The position numbers were made by a program, and so were the translations under genes. The notes under the pieces are model-generated. The model was not told the DNA's origin and did not search any database. It saw only the letters and a program-made list of their open reading frames with translations. Below, one piece after another: positions 25,791-35,263 of a DNA stretch of 64,000 bases (the first letter of the stretch is position 1; each line of letters starts with the position of its first letter). Source of the stretch: Streptomyces sp. KL109B (GTDB lineage Bacteria > Actinomycetota > Actinomycetes > Streptomycetales > Streptomycetaceae); NCBI RefSeq assembly GCF_030766935.1, contig NZ_JASERL010000009.1:248001-312000 (forward strand). Reading direction: 5' to 3'.

Positions 25791-27542
25791 TCAGACCGTG
25801 GTCCGCCTCGCGAACGACCTGTCCGCGGCGGCACGGACGTACGCACGCCAGCCGCCGTACGACGTGATCTCCTGGGCGCCCGTGAGGGCCTCGGGTTCGC
25901 ACAGGAAGCCGGTCACGAGGCGTCCGTCGGCGAGTTCCACGGTTCCCAGCGTCATCGGGCGGGGCAGGGCGGCGAGGAGTGCGCCCAGTCCTTCGGCGGG
26001 CAGTTGCCACAGTTCCGCCTCGATCGAGCCGCCGCCTTCGCCTTCGCCTTCGCCTTTGTCTTTGTCTTCGGCCGGGCCTGCCCGGACCAGGCCCGGCTTG
26101 GCGGGCGTCGTGTCGAGCGCGTAGAGGCGGTAGGCGGGTGCGGTCGTGGTCGGGCCCAGCAAGCGGCCGCCGAGGGCGAGCAGTTGGCCGTTCAGCGGCT
26201 GGCCGGACAGGTGTGCGCCGACGACTGCCAACTGGAGGGGTGGCGCGGTGAGCAGGGTCGCGATGCGGGCGAGGCGCTCGTCCGTGAAGGGCGCGCCGAT
26301 CAGCATGACGCCGAACGGCAACCCGTTCACCTCGCCCGCAGGGACGGCGACCGCCGCCAGGTCGAACAGGTTCGTCGAGTTGGTGAACCGGCCGAGCCGG
26401 GCGTTGGCTCCCAGGGGGTCGGCCGCGACCTCGGCGATCGTCGGGTGACCCGGCGTCGTGGGCAGGAGCAGCGCGTCCGCGGGGCCGAGGGTGGCGAGGG
26501 CCCGGGTGCGCAGCGCGGCCAGCCTTCTCTGGTCGGCGTAGAGCTGGTGGGCCGGGATGTGCTTGGCCGCGGAGATGATCCCGGCGACGGTCGGATCGAG
26601 GTCCTTCGACTCCGGTTTCGGTCCCGGTTCCAAGTCGTGGTCCGCGTGCGCGTCGACGAAGGCGCCGACGGCCGCGTACCGTTCGGCGACGAACGCGCCC
26701 TCGTACAGCATCGCCGCCGCCTCGGTGAACGGTGTCAGGTCGACGGGCAGGAGTTCGGCGCCCGCGTCCGAGAGCCGTCGCGCGGCGGCGGCGAACGCCT
26801 CGGCCCAGCCCTCGTCCAGGTCGCCGAGCTGCTCCGGCGCGGGGACCGCGACCCGCCACGGCCCCGGGCTCCGCCGCGCCACCGGCGGGAGGGCCCGCGT
26901 CGGCGGCGTCGTCATGAAGGACAGCGCGCGTTCGGCCTCGGGGAGCGTACGGGCGAAGACCGTGACGCAGTCGAGCGAGGCGCAGGCGGGGACGACGCCC
27001 TCGGTCGGGACGAGGCCGATGGTCGGTTTGAGGCCGACGATGCCGTTGAAGGCCGCCGGGACCCGGCCCGAGCCCGCGGTGTCCGTGCCGAGCGCGAAGT
27101 CGGCGATGCCGAGGGCGACCGAGACCGCCGATCCCGACGAGGAGCCGCCCGCCACGTACTCCGGGTCGACGGCGCCCCGGACCGCGCCGTACGGGCTGCG
27201 GGTGCCGACGAGGCCGGTCGCGAACTGGTCGAGGTTCGTCGTGCCGAGGACCACGGCGCCCGCCGCCTTCAGGCGGGCCACCACCGGGGCGTCGGCCTCG
27301 GGCTCGTACGCGTACGAGGGGCAGCCCGCGGTGGTCGGGAGTCCGGCCACGTCGATGTTGCCCTTGACCGCGAACACCGTCCCGGCGAGGGGGAGTTGTT
27401 CTCCGGCGGCGAGCCGCGCGTCGACGGCGGAAGCGTCCGCCGCGACCTCGGACCGCGGGCGCAGGCCGATCCACACCTCGGGCCGGTCCACTTGCGCGAT
27501 GCGCGCGTACGCGGCCCGCACCCGCTCCGTTGCCGTGATCAT
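25791..27542 (-). CDS. atzF: Allophanate hydrolase (AtzF type)
   Basis: A 583-residue amidase-signature enzyme that splits allophanate into two NH3 and two CO2. The Ser-cisSer-Lys triad is visible: Lys in FAVKGNID, and GGSSSGSAVSVALG for the two serines. A separate C-terminal domain (about 470-583, ending TSYGGWRAYVRAAADRSF) is the AtzF-type extension. Between them is an acidic low-complexity linker (DKDKGEGEGEGGG) coded by hexamer-like repeats near 26035-26075. The ATG overlaps the carboxylase stop (ATGA at 27539-27542). It is the last gene of the guanidine/urea operon and completes nitrogen release. Confidence 0.92.
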   Translation of the reverse strand: MITATERVRAAYARIAQVDRPEVWIGLRPRSEVAADASAVDARLAAGEQLPLAGTVFAVKGNIDVAGLPTTAGCPSYAYEPEADAPVVARLKAAGAVVLGTTNLDQFATGLVGTRSPYGAVRGAVDPEYVAGGSSSGSAVSVALGIADFALGTDTAGSGRVPAAFNGIVGLKPTIGLVPTEGVVPACASLDCVTVFARTLPEAERALSFMTTPPTRALPPVARRSPGPWRVAVPAPEQLGDLDEGWAEAFAAAARRLSDAGAELLPVDLTPFTEAAAMLYEGAFVAERYAAVGAFVDAHADHDLEPGPKPESKDLDPTVAGIISAAKHIPAHQLYADQRRLAALRTRALATLGPADALLLPTTPGHPTIAEVAADPLGANARLGRFTNSTNLFDLAAVAVPAGEVNGLPFGVMLIGAPFTDERLARIATLLTAPPLQLAVVGAHLSGQPLNGQLLALGGRLLGPTTTAPAYRLYALDTTPAKPGLVRAGPAEDKDKGEGEGEGGGSIEAELWQLPAEGLGALLAALPRPMTLGTVELADGRLVTGFLCEPEALTGAQEITSYGGWRAYVRAAADRSFARRTTV

Positions 27543-30500
27543 GCCGCCACCCCCGGAGAATCGAGGGGAGCGAGGACGATCAGCGCGGCTCCCGGCTCCA
27601 CCTGGCTGCCCGGTTTCGTCAGGACCTCCGCCACGATGCCGTCGGCGGGCGCCGCCACCCGGGACTCCATCTTCATCGCCTCCAGCGAGAGGAGTTGCTG
27701 GCCGGCCGACACACGGTCGCCGGTCTCGACGCTCACCTGCCAGACACACGCGGTGAACTCGGCCTCGACCAGGTGGCCGCCCTCGGGAACCGCGATCTCG
27801 GCGGGCGGCGCGGCGACCTCGGCGGCCGCCTCGGCGCGCGTGAACTCGCCCGCCGCCTCCCAGGCTTCGCGCTCCGCGCCGAACGCGGCACCCTGCCTGG
27901 CCCGGAACGCGGCGATCGACTCGGCGTTCTCGGCGAGGAACCTCTCGTGGTCGGCGAGCGAGAAGGTGCCGTCCTCGGTCCTCGGCACGAAACGGCCGGA
28001 GGCGATGTCCGCGCGCAGCTCCAGGAGTTCGTCGGCCTCGACCGGGTACCACTTGATCCTGTCGAAGAAGCGCAGCAGCCAGGGCTTGCCCGGTTCGAAG
28101 GCGCCGCGTTGCCGCCACGGCGACCAGACCTGTGTGGTGCGGCCGACGAACTGGTAGCCGCCGGGGCCCTCCATGCCGTAGACGCACAGGTACGCGCCGC
28201 CTATGCCGACCGAGTTCTCCGCGGTCCAGGTGCGGGCCGGGTTGTACTTGGTGGTGACGAGGCGGTGCCGCGGGTCGAGCGGGGTGGCGACGGGCGCGCC
28301 CAGGTACACATCGCCCAGGCCGAGGACCAGGTACTCGGCGTCGAAGACGGTGCGGTACACGTCCTCGACGCTCTCCAGGCCGTTGACACGGCGGATGAAC
28401 TCGATGTTCCACGGGCACCAAGGGGCGTCGTCGCGCACGCCCGCCATGTAGCGGGCGATGGCCTCGCGGGTCGCGGGGTCGTCCCAGGACAGCGGCAGGT
28501 GCACGGTCCGGCTGGGCACCGTCAGCTCGCCGGTGGCCGGGAGTTCGTCCTCCACCTGGAGCACGAGGTCGAGGAGTGCGGACTGCGGCAGCGCGTCGGG
28601 GTCCGTCTGGACCTGGAGCGAGCGGATGCCCGGGGTCAGGTCGATGACACCGCCCAACTCCCTTGCGGCCAGGGCCTGGGCGAGGGCGTGGACGCGCATG
28701 CGCAGCGCCAGGTCGAGCCGCATCGGCCCGTACTCGATGAGCAGGTTGTCGTCGCCGCTGCGCCGGTACGTGACCGAGGGCCGGTCCGCCGTCTCCTCCC
28801 GGTGGGCGAGGATGCCGCCGTCGACGACGGCCGCGCGGTCGGCGAGCGGGGGCGCGGCCGGAGTGCGCCGCAGCTCGGCGGCAGTCCGTGCCGTCACCGG
28901 TACGAAGCGGACCGTGTCGCCGGGACGGAACTGGCCGAGCTTCCAGCGCTGCCCGGTGACGACGGTGGCCGGGCAGACGAAGCCGCCGAGGGACGGGCCG
29001 TCGGGGCCGAGCAGGACGGGCATGTCGCCGGTGTAGTCGACGGCGCCGACGGAGTACGGCGTGTCGTGGATGTTGGAGGGATGCAGGCCTGCCTCGCCGC
29101 CGTCCGTGCGCGCCCAGCGCGGCTTGGGGCCGACCAGGCGGACGCCGGTGCGCGCCGAGTTGAAGTGCACCTTCCAGTCCGCGGCGTAGAACTCGCGGAT
29201 GTCGTCCTCGGTGAAGAACTCGGGGGCGGCGTTCGGGCCTTCGACCACGCCGACGTGCCACTCGCGGCCGAAGACGGGACGCGGATCGGGGGAGACGTCG
29301 GGGGAGACGTCGGGGGAGACGTCGGGGGAGACGTCCCGCACGGCGGAGGCCCTGTCCGGGCGGGTGCGCCGCTCGCCGCCGATGGCCGCACGCAGGACGT
29401 CACCCGTGCGCAGGGCGCGCCCGCCGTGCCCGCCGAACCGGCCCAGCGTGAACGTGGCCGCGCTGCCCAGGAACCGCGGCACGTCCAGGCCGCCCGCGAA
29501 CAACACGTAGGTACGCAGGCCCCGTTCGTCGGGCGCCGCGACGGCGAGGGTCTGCCCGGCGCCGACGGTGACCGGCTCCCATTGCGGTACGGCGACCTCG
29601 TCGACGGTCACGCGCGCGGGCGCCCCGGTGACACACACCGTCGTCGGGTGGGTGAACGTCAGGGACGGCCCCTGGAGCGTGCACTCAAGGCCGGGCGCGC
29701 CCTCGTCGTTGCCGAGCGCCGTGTTGCCGAGCCGGAAGGACAGGTCGTCCATCGGCCCGCACGGTGGCACCCCGACCTGCCAGTGACCGCTGCGGCCAGG
29801 CCAGTCCTGCACGGTGGTGAGGGTGCCGGGCGCGAGGACCTCGATACGGGGCGTGGGATCGCCGATCGCGGCGAGCGAGGCGGTGGAGTGGGCCGCGGCG
29901 CGCACGTCCTCGTCGCGGAGCGCGGCGCGCACCAGGCCGAGGTTGGTCTCGATGCCGTCGACGCGGGTCGCGGCGAGCGCCGACTCCAGCCGGTCGAGCG
30001 CCCGCGCGCGATCCTCGCCGTACGCGACGACCTTCGCGAGCATCGGATCGTACGAGGTGGTGACCTCGGTCCCGGTCTCCACCCACGTGTCCACGCGGAC
30101 GCCGTCGGGGAAGTCGACGCGGGTCAGCAGGCCCGCGCTCGGGCGGTGGTCGCGTGAGGGATCCTCGGCGTAGACACGTGCCTCGACGGCGTGGCCCCTG
30201 GGGGCCGGTGGCTCGGTGACGACGGCGGTGTCGCCCTGGGCGAGGCGCAGCATCCACTCGACGAGGTCGACGCCGTAGATCTCCTCGGTGACGGGGTGTT
30301 CCACCTGGAGCCGGGTGTTGACCTCCAGGAAGTACGCCTCCTCGCGGGCGGCGTCGTACACGAACTCCACGGTACCGGCGGAGCGGTAGTCGACGGAGGC
30401 ACACAAGTCCCGGGCGGATGTGGCGAGTTGGCGGCGGACACGGTCCGGCAGGCCCGGTGCGGGGGCCTCCTCGACGACCTTCTGGTTGCGGCGTTGCAGC

Positions 30501-31189
30501 GAGCAGTCGCGGTCGCCGAAGGTGACGACCGAGCCCGCGCCGTCGCCGAAGACCTGCACCTCGACGTGGCGGGCCCGCTCCACCAACCGCTCCAGGAAGA
30601 CACCCGCGGAGGAGAAGGAGGCCGCGGCCACCCGCTGCACCCGCTCCCACGCGTCGGCGAGCTCGGCGGCGTCGCGACATGCCCGCATGCCGATGCCGCC
30701 ACCGCCGCCGGTGGCCTTGAGCATCACCGGGTAGCCGATCTCCTCGGCCGCGGTGAGCGCGGCGGCCACGTCGGGCAGCAGCCCGGTGCCGGGGGCGAGG
30801 GGCACGCCGGCCTTTCGCGCGGCGGCGCGCGCGGTGTGCTTGGCGCCGAACAGCTCCAGTTGGTCCGGGGTGGGGCCGACGAAGACGAGCCCGGCGTCGG
30901 CGCAGCGGCGCGCGAAGTCGGCGTCCTCGGACAGGAATCCGTAGCCGGGGTGGACGGCTCCGGCGCCGGTCTCCTTGGCGGCCGCGAGGATCAGGTCGGC
31001 GTCGAGGTAGGACTCCTTGGCGGGCGCCGGGCCGAGCCGGACGGCTTCGTCGGCGAGCCGGACGTGTGCGGCGCCGCGGTCCGGGTCGGAGTAGACCGCG
31101 ACGGTGCGCAGGCCGAGCCGGCGGGCGGTGCGGATGACGCGCGCCGCGATCTCGCCGCGGTTGGCGACCAGCAGGGTGTCGAACGTCAT
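27539..31189 (-). CDS. Biotin-dependent urea/guanidine carboxylase
   Basis: A 1216-residue single-chain carboxylase. Domains in order: biotin carboxylase (1-450; MTFDTLLVANRGEIAARVIR, ATP-grasp loop KATGGGGGIGM, EVNTRLQVEHPVTEE), carboxyltransferase halves of KipA/KipI type (about 475-1010; WPGRSGHWQVGVPPCGPMDD, IEYGPMRLDLALRMRVHAL), a linker, and biotinyl carrier with EAMKMES (Lys1173). The protein makes allophanate from urea or carboxyguanidine from guanidine. The two adjacent urea-carboxylase-associated proteins, a family shown to be carboxyguanidine deiminase, make guanidine the likelier substrate. A run of four DVSP units lies near residue 620. Confidence 0.9.
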   Translation of the reverse strand: MTFDTLLVANRGEIAARVIRTARRLGLRTVAVYSDPDRGAAHVRLADEAVRLGPAPAKESYLDADLILAAAKETGAGAVHPGYGFLSEDADFARRCADAGLVFVGPTPDQLELFGAKHTARAAARKAGVPLAPGTGLLPDVAAALTAAEEIGYPVMLKATGGGGGIGMRACRDAAELADAWERVQRVAAASFSSAGVFLERLVERARHVEVQVFGDGAGSVVTFGDRDCSLQRRNQKVVEEAPAPGLPDRVRRQLATSARDLCASVDYRSAGTVEFVYDAAREEAYFLEVNTRLQVEHPVTEEIYGVDLVEWMLRLAQGDTAVVTEPPAPRGHAVEARVYAEDPSRDHRPSAGLLTRVDFPDGVRVDTWVETGTEVTTSYDPMLAKVVAYGEDRARALDRLESALAATRVDGIETNLGLVRAALRDEDVRAAAHSTASLAAIGDPTPRIEVLAPGTLTTVQDWPGRSGHWQVGVPPCGPMDDLSFRLGNTALGNDEGAPGLECTLQGPSLTFTHPTTVCVTGAPARVTVDEVAVPQWEPVTVGAGQTLAVAAPDERGLRTYVLFAGGLDVPRFLGSAATFTLGRFGGHGGRALRTGDVLRAAIGGERRTRPDRASAVRDVSPDVSPDVSPDVSPDPRPVFGREWHVGVVEGPNAAPEFFTEDDIREFYAADWKVHFNSARTGVRLVGPKPRWARTDGGEAGLHPSNIHDTPYSVGAVDYTGDMPVLLGPDGPSLGGFVCPATVVTGQRWKLGQFRPGDTVRFVPVTARTAAELRRTPAAPPLADRAAVVDGGILAHREETADRPSVTYRRSGDDNLLIEYGPMRLDLALRMRVHALAQALAARELGGVIDLTPGIRSLQVQTDPDALPQSALLDLVLQVEDELPATGELTVPSRTVHLPLSWDDPATREAIARYMAGVRDDAPWCPWNIEFIRRVNGLESVEDVYRTVFDAEYLVLGLGDVYLGAPVATPLDPRHRLVTTKYNPARTWTAENSVGIGGAYLCVYGMEGPGGYQFVGRTTQVWSPWRQRGAFEPGKPWLLRFFDRIKWYPVEADELLELRADIASGRFVPRTEDGTFSLADHERFLAENAESIAAFRARQGAAFGAEREAWEAAGEFTRAEAAAEVAAPPAEIAVPEGGHLVEAEFTACVWQVSVETGDRVSAGQQLLSLEAMKMESRVAAPADGIVAEVLTKPGSQVEPGAALIVLAPLDSPGVAA
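29288..29335 (-). repeat. Four tandem 12-bp repeats inside the carboxylase gene
   Basis: The plus-strand unit GGGGGAGACGTC occurs four times without variation. It is in frame and encodes DVSP four times in the carboxyltransferase region. Identical units suggest recent slippage expansion in a surface loop. Confidence 0.9.
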
Positions 31190-31202
31190 GGTGCTCAGCC
31201 CT

Positions 31203-31862
31203 TCAGCCCTCGTCCGGCTCGGTGATGGTCAGCTGTACGGCGGTCGGGTCGAAGCCGTTGCAAGGGTTGTTGATCTGCGGGCAGTTGGAGAGCAGCGCGA
31301 TGACATCGGTCTCGGCGCGCAGCACGACCTTCAACCCCGGGGCCGAGATGCCGTCGACGATGCCGAGGGTGCCGTCCTCCTCGACCGGCACGTTCATGTA
31401 CCAGTTGATGTTGGAGACCAGGTCGCGCTTGCCGAGGCCGTGCCTGCTGCCCTCGGCGAGGAAGTTGTCCACGCAGGCGTGCTGCGACCAGGTGTGATGG
31501 CCGTAGCGGAGGGTGTTGGACTCCTTGGAACAGGCGCCGCCGACGGTGTCGTGCCGCCCGCAGGTGTCCTCGACGACGGTCATCAGCGGGGTGTGCTCGT
31601 TGGACAGCAGCACCGAGCCGGTGGTCAGGAAGAGGGAGCCCTGGGCCTGGAGGGTGTCGGGGGCGCTGTAGCGGACGGCGGTGTCGTGGGCGTCGTAGAG
31701 GAGGAAGTCGACGGCCTGGTTGCCGTGCAGGTCGGTGATGGTCAGGAACTGGCCCGCGCGGACGACCGCGGACCAGGCGGCGCGGGCCGGGACGGTCTCG
31801 TCGTGGACGACGCGGCGCGTGGGGCCGGTGACGGCGTCGGTGCCGGTGATGGCGGCGGTCAT
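31203..31862 (-). CDS. Urea-carboxylase-associated protein 2 / carboxyguanidine deiminase subunit
   Basis: A 219-residue DUF1989-type protein. LTITDLHGNQAVDFLLYDAHD, SNEHTPLMTVVEDTCGRHDTVGGACS and NFFL-like core segments ending NCPQINNPCNGFDPTAVQL are characteristic of UAAP2. The family pairs with UAAP1 to form carboxyguanidine deiminase, which turns carboxyguanidine into allophanate. Conserved Cys, His and Asp residues (EDTCGRHD, HACVDN) suggest metal binding. Its ATG overlaps the UAAP1 stop (ATGA at 31859-31862), and the carboxylase starts 13 bases after its stop. Confidence 0.88.
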   Translation of the reverse strand: MTAAITGTDAVTGPTRRVVHDETVPARAAWSAVVRAGQFLTITDLHGNQAVDFLLYDAHDTAVRYSAPDTLQAQGSLFLTTGSVLLSNEHTPLMTVVEDTCGRHDTVGGACSKESNTLRYGHHTWSQHACVDNFLAEGSRHGLGKRDLVSNINWYMNVPVEEDGTLGIVDGISAPGLKVVLRAETDVIALLSNCPQINNPCNGFDPTAVQLTITEPDEG

Positions 31863-32755
31863 GCGATCCCCCGGGCGGTGAGGTGGTCGGCGGTGTTGAG
31901 GAAGGCGCGGCGGCCCTCAGGGGTGTCGTCCCACAGCGCGTCGCCGGGGGCGGTCGGACGGGCCCCGTACGCGAGGACTTCGAGGGCGCCGCAGGTGTAC
32001 GCGGGCCGGGGGTCCAGAGGGTGCGGGACGTTGGCGATCAGCACGGTCAGCGGTTGCTCGGCGCGCAGGGTGACGGACGCGCTGGGGCCCGCGGAGCCGG
32101 TGAACTCGGTGCCGCCGTCGGCGGCGACGCGTACGCCCTGGAAGAAGGAGACGGACGGCGGCAGGTCGCGCGGGGCGAGCCCGTTCTTGAGGGCGGCGAG
32201 CTTGAACAGCTCGCGCCCGGCCGGTGAGGCGGACTGCGGGGAACCGTCCCCGTACCGCGCGGTGTTGCGCGCGAGGGTCGAGGTGCCGGTCAGGGCGTCG
32301 TGCCGGCCGGAGGTGTCCTCGGTGAGGGACGCGAGGACCCGGCCCTGGTCGGACAGGAGCAGGTGCCCCGCTCCGAGGTAGGCGTTCCAGAACACCTTGA
32401 CCGTGTCGGCGGCGTTCAGCCGTTCCCAGGGGCGGTCGGCGCTGAACAGCAGGAGGTGGGCACAGGCGTCGCCGGTGAGGTCGGTCAGGCGCACCTCGGT
32501 GCCGCGCGCGAGGACCTTGTGGGTGTAGTTGCCGCCCGCCACGGTCTCGGCCCACACGATCGCCTCGGCGGCGATGCCGTCCGGGGGCGTCGGCCAGTCG
32601 CGCGCGGGGAGTACGGGCATGGTGTCGGCCCGGGTGCCCTCCTGGGCGCGGGCGTGGGCGCGGGCGCCCTGCGCGGATGCGGTTCCTGACGCTGCCGACG
32701 CGGTTCCTGACGCCGCCGATGTGGTTCCCGGCGCCGCCGATGCTGTCGTCGTCAC
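31859..32755 (-). CDS. Urea-carboxylase-associated protein 1 / carboxyguanidine deiminase subunit
   Basis: A 298-residue DUF1989-type protein, partner of UAAP2. After an Ala/Ser/Thr-rich N terminus of about 45 residues, which includes repeated SAASGTA units, the domain starts near residue 55. GTEVRLTDLTGDACAHLLLFSAD, LTEDTSGRHDALTGTS and FFQGVRVAADGG are family segments. The GTG start at 32753-32755 has GGAGG at eight bases. A start nearer residue 46 (MPVLPARDW) would remove the low-complexity leader and is possible. First gene of the operon, 24 bases downstream of the TetR palindrome. Confidence 0.85.
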   Translation of the reverse strand: MTTTASAAPGTTSAASGTASAASGTASAQGARAHARAQEGTRADTMPVLPARDWPTPPDGIAAEAIVWAETVAGGNYTHKVLARGTEVRLTDLTGDACAHLLLFSADRPWERLNAADTVKVFWNAYLGAGHLLLSDQGRVLASLTEDTSGRHDALTGTSTLARNTARYGDGSPQSASPAGRELFKLAALKNGLAPRDLPPSVSFFQGVRVAADGGTEFTGSAGPSASVTLRAEQPLTVLIANVPHPLDPRPAYTCGALEVLAYGARPTAPGDALWDDTPEGRRAFLNTADHLTARGIA

Positions 32756-32778
32756 TGCTCAACCTCCGGCTCGGCCCT

Positions 32779-32800
32779 ATTTCTGTCGTACGACAGAAAT
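32779..32800. promoter_or_regulatory. 22-bp palindromic TetR operator of the guanidine operon
   Basis: The 22 bases form a perfect palindrome whose inner 20 are TTTCTGTCGTACGACAGAAA. It lies between the divergent UAAP1 and tetR genes, close enough to both promoters to repress both. A near copy lies before the APC permease at 35264-35285. I saw no guanidine-I riboswitch features in this intergenic region. Confidence 0.85.
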
Positions 32801-32913
32801 TAAGTGCGGGCCAAGTCGGCGCCGTTGCCCGCGAGTTGCGGACCGGTTACCGGAAGCTCACCCTCGGAGCCGGGGGCGGTCGGAGGCCCGTGGGCCTGTG
32901 CGAGGATCGCGGG

Positions 32914-33600
32914 GTGAGCACGCCAACCAGCAGAAGAGTCGGCCGTCCGCGCGCCCAGGAGCGTCCCGCCAGCGGTCTCGAACCGCGCGAAGAGGTCCTC
33001 GCCGCGGCCGCCGAACTGTTCACCACGCGCGGCTACACCGCCACCTCGACCCGGGCGGTCGCCGAGCGGGCGGGCCTGCGCCAGGCGTCCCTCTACCACT
33101 ACTTCGACGGCAAGGACGCGATCCTCGCGGCGCTCCTGGAAGGCACCGTCCGGCCCTCGCTGCGGGTGGCGCACGAGCTGGTGCCCCGCGCCGACGTGCC
33201 CCCGGAGGCGCGGCTGTGGGCCCTGTGCCACTCCGACGTGGCGCTGCTGTGCGGCGGCCCGCACAACCTCGGCGCGCTCTACCTCCTCCCCGAGGTGCAG
33301 ACCGACCGCTTCACCGTCTTCCACGAGGTCAGGGCCGAACTCAAGGAGTCCTACGCGCAGTTGCTGGCCGCCACCGAACCGGGCTCGGCGCTGGACGCGC
33401 GGGAACTGGCGCTCCGCGCCGACCTCGTCTTCGGCCTCACGGAGAGCGTGATCCTCATCCGCCGCGCCGCACCCGAGCGCGAGCCGGGGTCCCTGGCCGA
33501 GGCGACCGCCGACGCGGCCCTGCGGATCGCGGGCGTGCCACAGCGCTCCCTGGCACGGCCGCGCCGCGAGGGGCGGGGGCTCCTCGCGGCGCGGGGGTGA
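32914..33600 (+). CDS. TetR family regulator of the guanidine/urea operon
   Basis: A 228-residue TetR protein: basic N terminus (RRVGRPRAQERP), helix-turn-helix TSTRAVAERAGLRQASLYHYFDGKD (about residues 45-70), then a ligand-binding domain. The GTG at 32914-32916 has GAGG eight bases upstream. It diverges from the UAAP1 operon, and the palindrome between them also appears upstream of the APC permease with which this gene converges. That layout points to local control of uptake and breakdown by one regulator. The inducer (guanidine, carboxyguanidine or an amine) is unknown. Confidence 0.87.
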   Translation: MSTPTSRRVGRPRAQERPASGLEPREEVLAAAAELFTTRGYTATSTRAVAERAGLRQASLYHYFDGKDAILAALLEGTVRPSLRVAHELVPRADVPPEARLWALCHSDVALLCGGPHNLGALYLLPEVQTDRFTVFHEVRAELKESYAQLLAATEPGSALDARELALRADLVFGLTESVILIRRAAPEREPGSLAEATADAALRIAGVPQRSLARPRREGRGLLAARG

Positions 33601-33631
33601 CGCGGCGCGCCGAAGGACGCGCAGATCAGTC

Positions 33632-35200
33632 TCAGGTCCGTACGGCCTCCGAGGCGACGCCCCGGCGCCAGCGGTACACCGCCCCCACGACGACCACGCC
33701 CCCCACGAACAGCACCGTGAACCACTGGAAGTACCAGTGACCGCCCTCCGGGTCGTACACCCCGGCCCGCGGCCAGGCGAGGTTGACCGTCATGAACAGC
33801 CCGTAGCATACCGCGAGTACATTGACGGGCAGGCCCCAACGGCCGAGCGAGAACAACGGCCTGCCCCGCTCGTCGACATCGCCGCCGCCGCTGGCGTCGG
33901 CAGGCGGCCACTGGCCCCGCAGCCGCCGGACCAGCATCGGCGTGGTGACCCCCGCGTAGGCGAGGTACAGCATCGCGATGCACGTCGTACCGATGGCCAC
34001 GAAGGCTTCCGGCGATGCGAGGTTGAGCAGCGCGAGCGCGGCGGCGAGGACGCCGACCACCACGGCCGGGGCGAAGGGCATGCCCGTACGCGGTGACACC
34101 TTCGCCAGGCGTGCGGAGCAGGGCAGCACACCGTCGCGCGCCATGGAGAACAGCATCCGGGTGCCCGCGGTCTGGATGGCGAGCGTGGCCACGGCGATGG
34201 CCACCGCGACGTCCGCGAGGAGCGCCTTGCCGACGCCGTCGCCCAGGCTGCTGGTGAGGACGTAGCCAAGGCCCTCAGCGGCGAGGCGGCCGTCGAAGAG
34301 GCTGGGCGCGGCGAGCAGGCCGCCGAGCAGCAGCAGTCCGCCCAGCGTGCCCGCCGCGGCGAGCGCGCCGAGGATGGTGCGCGGAGCGGTACGGCGCGGA
34401 TCCCGGGTCTCCTCGCTCATCTCGCCCGCGCTGTCGAAGCCGATGAGGACGTACGCCGCGGTGAACGAGCCCACCAACAGCGCGCCGATCGGGCCGCCCT
34501 GACCACCCGTCTGGAAGGTGACCGTGGCGCCGCGTTCGGCGTGCGTGAACAGCAGCAGCACGATGAGGAGCGCGCCGATGACCTCGGCGGTGACACCGAC
34601 CCGGTTGACGGCCGACATGACGCGGTTGTCGAGGACGTTCACGACCGTGGTCAACGCCAGCAGGCCGAGAGCGAGCAGCGCGGCGTTGGCCGCGCCGGTC
34701 GGCGTGGTGGGTGCGGGGTCGCCGCCGATGAGTTGGAAGCCGGACCAGATGGCGGGTAGGACGACCTGCAGCGCGAGCGCCGCGGCAGCCACCACGACCA
34801 CTTGACCGATGACCATGACCCAGCCCGTGAACCAGCCGACGACCGGGCCGCTCAGCCGGCTCGACCACTGGTAGATCGCGCCGGATATCGGGTAGCGGGC
34901 GGCGAGTTCGGCGAAGCAGGCGGCGACGAGCAGTTGGCCGATGAACACGGCGGGCCAGGTCCAGAAGAACAGCGGCCCGCCGAAGGAGTAGCCGAGCGAG
35001 AAGAACTGGAAGACCGTGGTCAGCACGGAGATGAACGAGAACCCGGCGGCGAAGGAGGCGTACCGCCCCATCTGCCTTCGCAGTTCCTGGGGGTAGCCGA
35101 AACCGGCGAGCGAGCGGTCGTCGTCGGGGCCGGATCCGGAGCCGGCGCCGACTCCGGGGGACGCGGGTGACGGTGATGCGGGATCGGTGGTCACGGACAT
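33632..35200 (-). CDS. APC-superfamily amino acid/amine permease
   Basis: A 522-residue integral membrane protein with about 12 helices. YPISGAIYQWSSRLSGPVVGWFTGW is the APC consensus region (unwound helix 1-2 and helix 3), and IGFDSAGEMSEETRDPRRTAPRTIL is the conserved loop before helix 7 typical of eukaryotic-type GABA/choline permease relatives (ACT family). The ATG has AGGGGA six bases upstream. A copy of the TetR palindrome lies 64 bases before it, so it is probably co-regulated with the carboxylase operon and may import guanidine, urea derivatives or a related amine. Confidence 0.88.
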   Translation of the reverse strand: MSVTTDPASPSPASPGVGAGSGSGPDDDRSLAGFGYPQELRRQMGRYASFAAGFSFISVLTTVFQFFSLGYSFGGPLFFWTWPAVFIGQLLVAACFAELAARYPISGAIYQWSSRLSGPVVGWFTGWVMVIGQVVVVAAAALALQVVLPAIWSGFQLIGGDPAPTTPTGAANAALLALGLLALTTVVNVLDNRVMSAVNRVGVTAEVIGALLIVLLLFTHAERGATVTFQTGGQGGPIGALLVGSFTAAYVLIGFDSAGEMSEETRDPRRTAPRTILGALAAAGTLGGLLLLGGLLAAPSLFDGRLAAEGLGYVLTSSLGDGVGKALLADVAVAIAVATLAIQTAGTRMLFSMARDGVLPCSARLAKVSPRTGMPFAPAVVVGVLAAALALLNLASPEAFVAIGTTCIAMLYLAYAGVTTPMLVRRLRGQWPPADASGGGDVDERGRPLFSLGRWGLPVNVLAVCYGLFMTVNLAWPRAGVYDPEGGHWYFQWFTVLFVGGVVVVGAVYRWRRGVASEAVRT

Positions 35201-35263
35201 GGCGGTCCCCTGTCACGGAGGCATGGTCATGGCGGCATGGTCACGGAGGCATGTGCCGACTGA

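Noticed and set aside
27542..29261. Frame continuing upstream from the allophanate hydrolase into the carboxylase gene
   Set aside because: It is an alternate frame of the carboxylase coding DNA; the AtzF protein clearly starts at the ATG overlapping the carboxylase stop.
29288..29335. Repeat array considered as regulatory DNA
   Set aside because: It is in frame inside the carboxylase gene and encodes four DVSP units, so coding slippage explains it.
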